Positions 22,591 to 34,089 of a DNA stretch of 64,000 nt are shown here, piece by piece; position 1 is the first letter of the stretch; each line of letters begins with the position of its first letter. The stretch comes from Platerodrilus igneus (Eukaryota > Arthropoda > Insecta > Coleoptera > Lycidae). The position numbers and the translations under genes are program-made. The stretch covers positions 3,994,001 through 4,058,000 of the forward strand of contig JARFIW010001104.1 of assembly GCA_036346225.1 (NCBI GenBank). The letters run 5' to 3'. Below the pieces are notes generated by a model that saw nothing but the letters and a program-made list of their open reading frames with translations, was not told where the DNA came from and made no database searches.

Positions 22591-24961
22591 GGTAAGCCTA
22601 ACGTGACCATTTATATTTTTTGTCAGAGCGGGACGCCTGCAGAATTTTTAACAAAACAAAAACTAATTGCCGTTTTAACTGCTTTTTATTTAATAATAAT
22701 AAGAAAGTGAATGAATTTATTTAATATAACGTCTCTAGAGATTTGTTTTATATTTGTCGTCGGAGCAAATCTGTTTAAAAATTTCGGGTTTCGTTTTCAA
22801 ATAAGAATGGAGCTGTATACATGATTTATTGATGTTTGTCTTGGTGATCAATGTGGCTTTCAAAACGGCAATACTCAATTGTGTTTTTCACTTGTCCATA
22901 TTTTATTCATTAGAGAAAAAACTCTTTCGACAGGTGCGTTACCGCCAGGCAAACATAAAACGTACTCGATAATTATAAGAAAGCTCATATATTGGAGATT
23001 GTTAGCACGGAAGTGAGTGAACAACTCCACCCAACGGTCTTCAGCAGCAACATTCTTACCGTTCCAGCTTGTTTTTTTTGCATCTGAAGCGTAATGGCAA
23101 ATAAGCTAAAACTCGTCGAACACTTCCGTATCTTGGCCGCAGCTAAGAAATCCTTACGTGATCAGCAAATCCGTCAAATTCTGAACTTCTTCCCTAGTAG
23201 GTATTTTTGTCAAATTTGTTCATTCAAATACCTCTAGTTCTAAATTGAACTGACACCATTGCTCCAAGTATTCCTTACTTGTCTTATAAAATTCATCCGC
23301 CACACTTTTCACATTCTTCTGATCAGTTTCCTGCAATTTTACTATTAGATTACGGACAGTGCGAGGAAGAAAATGTATATTCTCTTTAAGTGCCAAGTTA
23401 TCTCGTAGACGATTAATTTCCTTCAAAGTCTCCATTGCAGACACCTTTTGACCCTCGACTTTCAACACGACTTGATGAAAAGTCGCTGTTTGTGCATGCA
23501 TAAAATAAACTACAACTCAGAGCTGGGACTTTCGAAGAATGCTCTTAAAATATTTGGACATTCTTCGATGCCCAGGAAATAGCTTTTTAAAGGCTCAAAC
23601 ATTTTCAAAACTTTCTCAAGCGCCAGCTCTAACGCAAGCCACCTAGTTTTACTGCAGCCCAAGAGTTTGTTACACTCTGTGTCTTTTCTCAGTGGAATCA
23701 CATATCTCTTTCAAAGATTCTACTCGAACGCTGTATAGATGTAGAAAAATTAATAAATTTTGACAATGATACATTCTAAGTCAACAGGAAGGCAATCGGC
23801 GGCTTTTTTGATCGCGTTGTGAACTATGTGGGTCCCACATCCAATTCCAATGAGCTGTCTTCCGAGAAATAGGTTTAATGTTGCGTATACATTATTTTTC
23901 CCTTTCTATCCTTTCCTCCAAAATTGCAGTTCGTATTATCTCCACAAAATGCCACAATTTTCTCATTCAGATCATTGCATGATAATTCTTCCTTTAAGTA
24001 ATCGACAATAATGTCGGATATTTTACCTGGTTGATTTTGAAACTCTAAAATTTTGACGTTCACGCCTTCGTATGGTAAAAAATAGCGGATTAAAACAGGG
24101 AATAATTGTGTCGCGCCATGATTTGAAGCATCCGTTAATAATGTTATGCAGTGGGCTTCGCGAAGATGCACTTTCAATTCATCCGTCACGATAGGTGCTA
24201 GCACATTTACAACAATAGCTTGAGATTTTGTACGAGCACATCTAAATTTCTGCTCAAAACATGTTTGTATTAAATTAGAAGCACAGTCATTTGAACGAAA
24301 GCTGTGATTTTCTTGCACCGTGTGATACGCCCACGCACCCCCCGCTGCAGCTATATCTAAATCTTGGAAGTCAGCAAATCGATTATTTAAAAAAATTACA
24401 TAAACACGAGCTTGAAGCAGCAGCGTGATTGGAAAACCTGTGTTTTTCGAATTTCAAATGTTTCTCAATATCGCTGACACCACCATGCCCAACACTGAAA
24501 TCAGTTCGACACTTTTCACACCTAACATCTGCTGCACCACTCCTTTGCTTTATAAATGGATACTTATTTTGTAAAGTAATATTAAAGGTACACTTGCGTT
24601 TAGGCATTTTGTAAAGTACAATAGTTACAACTACAAAACTGTGATAGTGCGCTTCAAACACTGGCTCTAACCAAAACAAAACATTGTTATGATTGTTCGC
24701 TGAGTAGAGATGGAGCGGGAACCAATCATCCATCCCGCTTTCTCGTCATTCATTCCATTCGCTTTCTCCACACCAGCCGCTCGTACCGAGCCGCGTGTTG
24801 TCGCCCGCGCTATTTTCAAATTTAACATACTTATAGCATGCATTCATTTAGCCAAAAGCTAAAGCGGGACATTTTTGCTCTTACTGGGGACAGCGGGACA
24901 GACAGTGTGAAAGCGGGACTGTCCCGCCCAAAGCGGGACGTATGGTCACGTTAGGTAAGCC
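22591..24961 (-). mobile_element. hAT-superfamily DNA transposon
   Basis: The element is 22599-24953 (2355 bases), bounded by a perfect 8-bp target duplication GGTAAGCC (22591-22598 and 24954-24961). Ends are inverted TAACGTGACCAT. The subterminal right end is rich in AGCGGGAC and GTCCCGC motifs. The transposase reads on the minus strand. An 8-bp duplication is diagnostic for hAT. Confidence 0.95.
23220..24607 (-). pseudogene. hAT transposase with BED-like finger, broken
   Basis: Start MPKRKCTFN at 24607. An N-terminal zinc finger (CEKCRTDF...HLKFEKH) suits DNA end binding. The central region (about 24318-23875) has LLTDASN and FCGDNTNCNFGG, as in ZBED-like hAT transposases. After a shift, sequence around 23800-23700 still reads as the THIVHNA-type region. 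Then KTRWLAL...ALEKVLKMFEPLKSYFL (about 23690-23580) marks the C-terminal core. At least three frameshifts or stops (near 24380, 23875 and 23505) disable it. Confidence 0.85.
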
Positions 24962-25259
24962 AGAACATGTATACTAATGTACTGCAAAATATGTGGGTTA
25001 TCGACCGTTCTTTATAGTGGCTTAAGTAGGTACAATATACTGCTTACATTTCTTCTGGATTTCAATGTTTGTAAGTTAAACAACCTCAATACATTAGCCA
25101 TAGTGTCCTGTCGATTTATAGTAGATGTATCTCAGAAATTTAATTTGGATTCTTGCTATATTGCACTACCGAATTTTGTAATATGCGCTCCAAATAATTG
25201 AAGCATATACCAGAATACTTCTGACAAACGTTACATGTGTGCAATAGTCTAACCTAGGT

Positions 25260-26410
25260 CTACCTTTACTTCTCTTTTTTTCTATTTCTACTTCTAATAT
25301 ATTCCGCACTATTCCCTCATGTCTTAGTATGTGGCCTATCATCCTATCTCTCGTACTTTTTACTGTTTTCCACACATTTCTTTCTTCTACTACCATTTCC
25401 AGTACCTTTTTGTTCTTTACTTTGTCTGTCTACGATATCTTCATCATACGTAAGTAACACCACATTTCAAACACGTCTACCTTTTTCTTGTCCGCTTTTC
25501 CTACTGTCCAGGCTTCACAGACGTACAATGCTGTGTTTTAAGCAATATTTTCTTTGTTTCTATCTTTGTTGTCTTTGAACACAGTAGTTACTTTTTCTTG
25601 TTAAATGTAGCACGACCTTGTGCTAATCCTTGTTTTGTATCTTTTGCACTTTTCTCATCTTGCGTTATTTGGCCTCCTAGATAGCAAAAATCCTTAACCT
25701 ATTTTAAGTTCACGTTACCTATTTGTATTTTTGTTTTTGACTTATTTTCCCTTCTTTCGCATACTAGTACTTTAGTTTTATTTTTGTTAATTTTCATTTC
25801 TTATCTCTCTGTTAGAACTGTTTCCATTTCATTAAGAGCAGTTGCTAACTCTTCTTTGCTAGATGCTAATACCGCTATATCATATGTAAATCTAGGCATA
25901 TCAATTTTTTGTCCCTGCATAGTAATTTCAAATGTCTTTCTACATTTGACAGTATTCATTGCCTCTTCAATGTACATGTTAAAATTTAATGGAGAGAGGA
26001 CATATCCCTGTCTCACTACTTTCCTAATGTTTACGTCTCTACGTTCCTGCTCTAATTCTATTACTGATGTTTGCTCTTTGTATAAGATGTGTACTATTCG
26101 TCTATCTCTATAACTCATTCCAATCTTATTGAGTATTTCAAGAGTAAATTCAAGATATTCTTTGTTATCCATGGTTTCTTATTTTCGTTTTGTGTATACC
26201 CCAGAATATCTCTGGCTGCCATGTCTAAGCTGTATTTAATGTTATTCTATTCTGTTTCTACTTCCTGAGTATCAGAAATTTTTCCGATATCTTTCAGCAA
26301 TTCATTTGACTTTTTTCAAATCTTTCGTGGATATCTATCTTTTAGTGTCTCAAAGTCAAAGTGCTTTTTTTCCGTTTCTTTTTTCAAATTTTTAAATTTA
26401 AGAGCGGTTT
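25260..26410 (-). pseudogene. RTE reverse transcriptase, inactive
   Basis: Pieces at 26172-25801 carry VRQGYVLSPLNFNMYIEEAM and RFTYDIAVLASSKEE. The catalytic FADD box reads FTYD, so a catalytic Asp is lost. The C-terminal region MIGHILRHEG...KRSKGRPR lies at 25345-25255. Multiple shifts join the parts. The protein would copy RNA at the nicked target. Confidence 0.85.
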
Positions 26411-26893
26411 TCATAATTTTTTGTCGCAAAATTCTACCAGCCTATTTTCCTTGTCGTTTCTCGTACCTACACCAAATAAACCTACTACCGCTCCTTTTCT
26501 AACCTCACATACCACTGCATTAAAATCCCCCGTAATTATTAAATTTTCATGTCTTTGTATGTATCTTAGTATGTTTTTAATATCTTTGTAGATCGTTTCT
26601 ACCTCTTCGTCACTGTAGCTAGAGGTGGGCATGTATACTTGTATTATTACTGTGATTACCTGTTTAGATTCTAATCTTTTTAAGTACTTTTCTACACAGT
26701 GTCTTATCTTTTTTCGCATAACTATTCCTTCACCCAAATTTCCTTCCTCTGCTCCTGTATAAATTACCCTAAAGTCTCCGCTCCAAAAATCCCCCGCCTC
26801 TGGCCACCGAACTTTGCTGATCCCTACTATGTTGAGTGCTAACCTATTTATTTCAAATTTCAAGTTCTCTAGCTTAGCTACTTGCTTCATACT
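26411..26893 (-). pseudogene. RTE endonuclease domain
   Basis: A 159-residue open stretch of APE-type endonuclease. It has NRLALNIVGISKVRWP (family start), VIIQVYMPTSSYSDEEVE, and ITGDFNAVV holding the GDFN active-site motif. The domain nicks target DNA. The C-terminal SDH motif falls in the shifted part and is not seen here. Database proteins of this type are often labelled craniofacial development protein 2-like, but it is a transposon product. Confidence 0.85.
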
Positions 26894-27229
26894 TTTAACA
26901 TTCTACGCTCCTACTCGCAGTATGTTTCCGACTTGTATTTTGAACTTTCTGATTGCATTCTCCAGATTAGTTCCCTGTCGGAGATTCGAACGGGGGACTA
27001 TTTTAACTCCGGAATCTTTTATCCCAGAGAATGTCATCATGTTTATTACAATTTAAGTACGTTGTGTACTTGGGAGGTAATGTGGTGGTTTCTCGTTGCC
27101 TTTCACATCGCAGTAGTGTGCCTTAGACTTCTACACCGACCCATATGGTCTCTGCCACTTTAAGTCCGGAGCTGCTGCTCTCTTTTGAGGAACTGCCTTA
27201 CTCTGCTTCCTCCCCAAAGACCCCACCAA

Positions 27230-27900
27230 TTTGGTAAAAGCTTTGGTTCGGTTATTTAGCTCATTGAAGTACCTAAGCCGTTCTACCCGTTCTAGTGATG
27301 TAGAACTTCATCAAGGTGCAGGTTCATTCGGAACGCTCGTTATACTTAGAATTACAAAAATCTGCAATAGTATGGCATTGTGTGATAGGCGCCATCATTC
27401 TGAAAAAACATTGCAATGTAGCAAGTGTAAGCTCCATTAGTCTATCTGAGACGTTTCCCTGTAATAAATCTAAGTATCTAGCAGAAATTAAATTTGCATA
27501 GTAAGATACGGACCTATCAAGTACCTTTCAATAATACCAATCCGGACGTTGAATCACTGCTTGACTTGTGGAGTTTTATCTGACCAAAAAATAATATTTT
27601 TACCAATGAATATACCACAATTCGTAAATCAACTTTTGCCAGATCACAAAGTTTTATAGTTAAACATTGGATTTTTGTTGTACTTCTGACATACCAAACG
27701 CAATATTCCATTCTTTAAATTTGATTTTCATTACGTAATCCCTGACGTGCTCGTTCATGGTATGGTACCTAAAACGCTTTAAAGTAGTTCTTGCTGTAGA
27801 GTGAGCAACGCCTGTTGCATTCTGAATTTGTCTAAGAGCAGTACAAGAATTTTCGACAACTGACTTTAAAATGCTTCTTCAGTTCGCTTTTTTCTCTTAG
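27230..27900 (-). pseudogene. DDE transposase relic
   Basis: In broken minus-strand frames I read ALRQIQNATGVAHSTARTTL (helix-turn-helix like that of Tc1/mariner-related transposases; about 27840-27780), and further on YANLISARYLDLLQ and CFFRMMAPITQCH, which resemble the YLxxL...QDGAPxH part of DDE cores. Several stops interrupt it. Similarity is by eye and weak in the middle. Confidence 0.45.
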
Positions 27901-28984
27901 ACTGGACAAAACTTCCGTAATTTATTAAATTATTTAAGTAACTGACATTAGTATATTCTTTTCAATTAACTAATGCTTGCTTAAATAACGCGAAAGTGTT
28001 ACAATTTACTTATTTCATAGTGCGTAAGGAAACACTGTGTTGCATAATGTTACACTATAAATTCAGTTGTTAACTAAATTAACATAAAACAGGTTTATTT
28101 TATTTAGAAATACCCAAACAGTATTCGATACAAAAAAAGACATTTCCAACGGCACTTGTTGGTTTTTAAAGTTAAGTTATTAACGCCAAAAACAACTCTG
28201 TACCTTTCGAATTTAAAATGTTGTTTTTGTAGAAGACCAATTCAAATATCGATGATGCAGTATCAAAACCTCTATCTATAAAACACCATATTTTAAACAG
28301 GAAACAATTAAACGTTGATGGTTTCGATATATTACGAAACTTATCTCTAAAATATACATTTATGGTGTAATACTGACATGGAGTAAAAAGGCTGTTTTAC
28401 AGACTTTTTTGTACAGTTAAGAGATATTTCCGTCAACAAAATTAATTATTTATACTATTTTAAGTTAGCGCATAATGATTTTAAATGGAGTGAAAATCAA
28501 AAACCAAAGTTTTATTGCTAGAACAAATAAAAATAATTATAACGTAATAATTAACACTTGTGCATCTATTTAAAAGGCAGATTATCATAAAACATGTGGC
28601 AGTCCGATGGAAGAACTAACTTTAACTGCAGGTGATTAAATTTTGTGAAGGAAATGGGAAGTGGGAATTATGCAAACTCGCGTAGCTGATTTCATCAGGA
28701 ACTTTTTTAAATCTTTAAGGAAAATTTGTTCACTCTTCATCAAAATCGAGTTTTACGTTAATTGTTGCGATATCAGCATTGTATTTTATGACTCGAATCC
28801 ATAATCCATAATCCATAACTGTTGGATCTCTTGCCTTAAACTTGAACCTGTCTTAAACTTGAATATCGCCAAGTTGATGAATTAACATTTTTATCAATAT
28901 TATACTAAACGTCCACAACTTCAGAAGGGAAAGAGTGTTACGTGCTTCTGTGGTAACAGAAATGTAATCACTTGGCAAATAAAT
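27901..28984. other. AT-rich stretch, nothing recognised
   Basis: No long frame, repeat or RNA signal seen. Confidence 0.6.
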
Positions 28985-29350
28985 TGTTCGGCGTGACTTG
29001 ACTCAATGTACTTGATTCATTGTACTTGGCTCAATGTACTTGGCTCAATGGACTTGGATTAATGGATTTGGCTAAAAGGACTTGGCTCAATGGACTTGAC
29101 TCAATCAACTTGACTCAATGGGCTTGACTTAATGGGCTTAATTTAATGCACTTAATTTAATGGACTTAACTTAATGGACTTAACTTTATGGATTTAACTT
29201 GATGGGCTTAACTTAATGGGCTTAACTTAATGAACATAATCTCAAGTACTTAATCTAATGTACTTAATCTAATGTACTTAATCTAGTGTACTTAATCTAA
29301 TGTACTTAATCTAATGTACTTAATCTAATGTACTTAATCTGATGTACTGA
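28985..29350. repeat. 14-bp minisatellite
   Basis: About 25 units drifting gradually from ACTTGGCTCAATGG to ACTTAATCTAATGT. The last units are nearly identical, the first ones divergent. Confidence 0.92.
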
Positions 29351-29439
29351 ACTTGACATACTTAACGGACGTAACCGACTTAACGGGCACGGATTCAGTG
29401 GGTATGACGGGATTATTGACCTTAAATAAACGAACTTAA

Positions 29440-29610
29440 GCGAGTAGACGACCTTGGGGAACTTAACGAAATTAACAAACTTAACGAACTTAACGGGTTT
29501 AACGAGCTGAAAGAACTTAGCGAACTTAAACAGCTTACCAAACTTAACGAACTTAACAAAGTTAAATAGTTTGCTGAACTTAACGGACTTAACCAACTCG
29601 CAAACAAAAA
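29440..29610. repeat. Short ~9-10 bp minisatellite
   Basis: Runs of GAACTTAACG-type units with variable spacing. They share the ACTTAA core with the flanking arrays. Confidence 0.75.
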
Positions 29611-29822
29611 CCTAACTCTGCAAACTTAACTTTACGAACTCGACTTTGCAAACTTAACTTTACAAACTTAACTTTACAAACTTAACTTTGCAACCTAAAT
29701 TTTACAAGCTTAACTTTACAAGCTTAACTTTACAAACGTATCTTAACAAACTTAATTATACAAACTTAACTTTACAAACTTAACTTTACGAACTTAACTT
29801 TACAAACTTAACTTTACAAATT
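29611..29822. repeat. 15-bp minisatellite
   Basis: Units of AACTTAACTTTACAA, about 14 copies. Confidence 0.9.
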
Positions 29823-29839
29823 AATGATCTTGGTGTCTA

Positions 29840-30445
29840 TCAGGGTGGAGTGGTTTTGATGTAATCAACTCCCTGAAGTTGTTTCAACAAACTCTGCTGG
29901 GGCGAAATGACTTTGATCTGATCAACTCCTCGGAATCATTTCGACCAAGCCTAATAGATCGCAGTGAAGTTGGTCCAATCAACTCCACGAAATCGTTTCA
30001 ACGAAGTCAACTAGTGGGAAGTGATCTTGATACGAACAACTCTTCGAAGTCGTTTCGACGAAGTCTACTAGAGAAAAGTGATCTTGATCCGATCAACTCC
30101 CCAAATTTGTGACAACGAAATCTTCTAGGGCGAAGTGAACATGATACAATCAACACTATTGTTTCGACTAAATCTACTAAAGCGAAGTGGTCTTCATTCA
30201 ATCAACTTCCCGAAGTCGTTTCAAAAAAGTCTACTAGGGCGAAGTGGTTCTCGCTCGATCAACTCCCCGAAGTCGTTTCAAAAAAGTCTACCAGGGCGAA
30301 GTGATCTTCACTCGATCAACTCTCCAAAGTCGTTTCAATGAAGTCGATTAGGACGAAGTGGTCTTGATCCGATCAACTCCCCGAAGTTGTTTCGACGAAG
30401 TGTACTAGGGCGAAGTCATCTTGAAGCAATCTTTTCGGCGTGTGA
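29840..30445 (+). repeat. 57-bp minisatellite, block 1
   Basis: About 10 units containing GATCAACTCCCCGAAGTCGT and CTACTAGGGCGAAGTG. Spacing measured at three units is 57, 57 and 57 bases (29921, 29978, 30035). Because 57 is divisible by three, a 19-residue repeat (consensus INSPKSFQRSLLGRSDLDP) stays open over long parts. No start or protein context is seen. Confidence 0.9.
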
Positions 30446-31476
30446 TCCAGGTCAAATGTTTAGGCAGTGTTGCGCGAAAGGTTTTTAGCGCCCAACGCAG
30501 TCCCGAAGGGACTACAAGCCGCTTCTAATCACCACAAATTAAAACGTGGTAGCTGCTTTTTGTTCTAAAGTTGAGAAGTGCAAATCGATCGCTAATCGCA
30601 TATCTCCGCCGAGAGCAACAGTGCCACGGGAGCGAGAGGGTATGTGTCGGGCTAGGGATTAAAATATATGTTGCATTGGCTAGTTTTTGTGGCAAAAAAG
30701 CGAATGATACTGGAGAAATAAAGGTTTTCCGGGAATTGTTTAATTTGCAGCAACGTTTCAGCTTACGTGTTAAAAAAGTTAAAAACATTAAATTTCTTCT
30801 GAAAAGAAAACCCAAACACGCTGCTGTTCAACAAAATCAACAACAAGTCGAAAATCGTTGGCGAGAGAAGACCAATCTAGTTGGTTTCCAAAATTCGTAT
30901 TCGGTCCCTAAAAATTCCTAATATATACAAAGAGACGCGGTCGTTATCGTACAACCTGACTTTTGCACCGTTTGCGCGCATGTTCTATACTCTTTTTGCA
31001 AATTCTAATTAAAATTTGTATAATTATTTGCAGAAAAGTTGAAAGCAGGTTACAAAGGCCGGCGTAGCCGCACGAAAAGGTACCATGGAAACTTTTGGTG
31101 ACACAATTATTTTCCAAATTTTATTAATTAAAGCTTATAAAATGACTAATATATTTTTAGTATTATAAATTGATTAGAAATCTTGAAAGTTACAACCTTT
31201 TAATACACGCGGTCTATTTTTAAAGAAAACATTAAATAACTAATTTTACGCAAACGAACGAGCCCGGCCGAACAATTACAATTGGACGTGATTTATTCAC
31301 AAAAAGTTATACCTTTGATGTGGCGTGTGCAAAGCCAAGCATACAGCGGACGTCATTTCGTTTCACATTGACCTCAGTGACGCAAGGCTTAAGGCTCCAA
31401 TCTGCATGCGCTCCCGTCCGGGGTTCTATGCCTTGTTCAATCTGTTTATTTTTATTTTATAATGCATTTCTTTTAC
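30446..31476 (+). other. Spacer between two minisatellite blocks
   Basis: Starts with a roughly 50-base block (about 30485-30530) that recurs at the end of the second array (about 31990-32040). It contains a 116-codon frame (30571-30921) rich in Gln and basic residues that I do not recognise. The rest is AT-rich apart from a GC-richer patch at 31315-31435. Confidence 0.4.
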
Positions 31477-31975
31477 CCAGATCAACTCCCCGAAGTCGTT
31501 TCAACGAAGTCTACTAAGACGAAGTCATCTTCCTGCGAACAACTTCCGAAGTTGTTTCGACGAAGTCTACGTGGGCGAAGTAATCTTGACCGATCAAATC
31601 CCTGAAGTCGTTTCAATGGAATCTACTAAGGCAAAATGAACTTGATTTGATCAAATTCCCGAAGTCCTTTCAACAAAGTCTACTAGGGCGAAGCGACCTT
31701 GGTCCGATCAACTCCCCGAAATTGTTTCGACGAAGTCCACTAGGGAGAAGTGTACTTAATGCGGTCTACACCCCGACGTCGTTTCAACGGAGTCCACTAG
31801 GGCAAAATCACCTTCATCCGATCTACTCCCGAGGTCGTTTCAACGAAATCTACTAGGACGAAGTGATCTAGATCCGGTTAACTCTCCGAAGTCGTTTTGA
31901 CGAAGTCTATTAGGGCAAAGTGGTTTTGGTGCGATTGACTCTGCCAAGTGGTCTCTACGACATCTATTAAAGGGG
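31477..31975 (+). repeat. 57-bp minisatellite, block 2
   Basis: About eight or nine units of the same family as block 1, somewhat more divergent, in the same orientation. It is followed by a copy of the block-1 3' flank. Confidence 0.88.
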
Positions 31976-32211
31976 TTTTGGGCAGAATGGTTATTTGACG
32001 CCCATCGTAATCCTGAAGGAACTATAAGCCGTTTCTAGTCTTTGTTTAAAATAAATAGCGAAATATTATTGTCACGGATTGTCTTTTCAAACATGAATCG
32101 ACAAACCGCCGACTCTTCATTTTCAGTACAAAATTTTTGTAGGAATTGTGCAAATCTGTTATGGATTGGAAAATAATTCTATGAACACTCTTGTGGTATC
32201 TTTGTGTAGTG

Positions 32212-32700
32212 TTAATAAATTTCTCTCTGTGCCTCGTCTAGGCGTTTGAAGTTGCGATTGATTCTGAATTTCCTTACAGGCAACAGGCAACCAAAATAGG
32301 ACTGTTTAACCCACGATTGCACAGTAAAAGTTTCTAAGCAAAGAAACATTTTTCTGCACACTTGCACTTTCTGAGCAGAGGACGTGTTAAGCGGCAAGAA
32401 GTAACGTGAAGTCCGAGAACGTCTTAATTCACTTTTAGAAGTATTTCTAGCCACATTGCTACAATTAACCAAACCAACTATATAAACTTTTCGTTGATCC
32501 CAATTGCCAAAAATGGTCAACAATTTTCCTACGAACTTCGTCTGTTACTTTATTACAATTCCTAATTGTGCTTTTTTGGCAAAATCTTAAAGTGCAAGTT
32601 TGTTTTAACTGTCTAGAAAGCTTGTTTATGTCATGCTGCATTTTACACTCCTTTGGCTTTCTGTAGCCCAAATACTGCTTACCTTTCATTCTCAGCTCTT
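32212..32700 (-). pseudogene. N-terminal part of an insect transposase-like protein
   Basis: Minus-strand frames read KGKQYLGYRKPKE, then a Cys-rich stretch and VTDEVRRKIVDHFWQLG. After a shift near 32500 come YIVGLVNCSNVARN and a VCRKMFLCL tail. This is the arrangement seen at the start of a multi-copy insect protein family whose C-terminus is at 53008-53769 (a different copy). Function is unproven; I infer a transposase from its repetitive nature and the acidic C-terminal part. Confidence 0.5.
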
Positions 32701-32760
32701 TATTCTTGTTTTACTTCCATTCACATGGGGCACTTATCTTTCTGCGTCTTCTGCCCTCAT

Positions 32761-33051
32761 TCATATCTCCAAAATAAGCAACGCCATGCACTTGATTGGC
32801 AGAAGTAGACGTTTTGTATCCGATTCATCAGAGGCAGAAGTCGATGGCTGATAAGAACTGGATGAAGTACCAGCCTCGCTTACAGCATCAGTTGTGTTTA
32901 GTACCAAAGTATTTTCCTTTGCAGTTGAAGGTACCACACACTCCAAGGTTTTACCTACAAAACTGGTGCAAATAGTAAAATCAGCCACTGAACAAGATTT
33001 TTTTCTCAATAAACGTGATTGTTTTTCGGTTATAAGCACATTTTGAATCAT
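32761..33051 (-). CDS. Unrecognised Ser/Thr-rich ORF
   Basis: A 96-codon minus-strand frame with a Ser-rich C-terminal half (SSSSYQPSTSASDESDTK). It lies just upstream of the transposase-like N-terminus and may be an upstream exon of it. No domain seen. Confidence 0.25.
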   Translation of the reverse strand: MIQNVLITEKQSRLLRKKSCSVADFTICTSFVGKTLECVVPSTAKENTLVLNTTDAVSEAGTSSSSYQPSTSASDESDTKRLLLPIKCMALLILEI

Positions 33052-33059
33052 TAATATAA

Positions 33060-34075
33060 TTGTTTTTAGAAATCAGGGATTTGTAATTAATCGGTACAAA
33101 CAAACTTCTGTTTCTATTGATGATAGTTATAGAACTTTTTTCAAAAGAATACCGCTTTATTTCGTAGTCTGTAACTCTGCGAGCCCTTTTACCTAATCCA
33201 ATTCTACATTCTCTCTATTCTCTACAAATATCCAGATTAGCTCATGTCCAGATAATATTTCTAAAACTTAATTATCTTTGTTTTGTCTGCATTCGGGCAA
33301 ATTGGATAGAATAGCAAGTATATGTCTCGAGTTTTCTTCTATTTGAGAATTTAAAGTACGTTCCAACATGCGGTGTGGCCGTCCCATAAAATGTTTTGGC
33401 AACCCAGACATTTCGTTTGAAAAAATACAATTACTCCATTAGGTTGCATGTACATCATTATTGCATAAGGAGAATAGTTTTTAAGAAATATCTCCTATCT
33501 ACAAATTTCATAAATTTATGTGCACTTAAAAAATTTACAGAAATTATTAGAATAACTGTACATACCTTTTAAAAGTTACTAGCTGATTTACACACTTTTA
33601 GTCCACTTCTACAGATTTTTAAATAATGATGAAATGGTCAAAATAAATAAACAAAGAGCAAACCAAATTAATATAAAATTTCTTCTAGTATACAACATAA
33701 TTGCTTTCTAAGTAATGCAATGATGGAACTATAGTGGTGTAAAGGATAGGCGTGGTTTGTTGTACAGTATTTCACAAGACAGATTTTTGATCGTTTGTAG
33801 CACTAGAGAAAATGCAATAAAACTTTGATATAGTTAGGAGTTATTGCTTTAACAAATTGCACAAAAGCTAATGATAAAAATTTGGGAAGTATTTCTACTA
33901 CTATTTTTTTTTACAATAATAACACTATTACAACATAGCAGGTATTTGCATTTCATGTCAAATTGAACTCACCATGCATGACTACATAAGAAAGTGTATA
34001 TCACAAAAAGTGTTAGATAGGAGGTACTGGCACTTCATAGTCGATATGGCATCAAGCCATTCACCGAAAATTATA
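33060..34075. other. AT-rich stretch, possible intron
   Basis: No coding or repeat signal. It ends in a pyrimidine-rich run and CAG at 34095-34100, which could be a splice acceptor for the next frame. Confidence 0.4.
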
Positions 34076-34089
34076 CTAATGCATTTTTT

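Larger units (their letters stand above)
17893..25245 (-). mobile_element. Jockey/CR1-like LINE 3' end, split by two insertions
   Basis: Pieces at 24962-25245, 22475-22598 and 17893-18030 read in order on the minus strand as the C-terminus and tail of a Jockey/CR1-type RT. The first contains VRSILVYASIIWSAYYK and ARIQIKFLRYIYYKS. The last ends in an A-rich (TAAA)n-like tail at 17893-17915. The gaps are exactly filled by a hAT element and a copia element, each with its own target duplication. The fragment is 5'-truncated at about 25245, where it meets an RTE. Confidence 0.7.
25246..27200 (-). mobile_element. RTE-type LINE, decayed
   Basis: Reads on the minus strand from a 5' leader (about 27200-26900) through endonuclease and RT to about 25250, where the 3' end is lost at the junction with a Jockey-like LINE. 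The leader includes GGGATAAAAGATTCCGGAGT. No 3' ATG repeat remains. Confidence 0.85.

Noticed and set aside
26920..27060. tRNA-like B-box sequence (GTTCGAATC on the minus strand) suggesting a SINE
   Set aside because: It lies in the RTE 5' leader and no A box, tail or target duplication was found.
29306..29607. Minus-strand frames with Lys/Phe or Ser/Leu periodicity
   Set aside because: Produced by the minisatellite units; no coding bias independent of the repeat.
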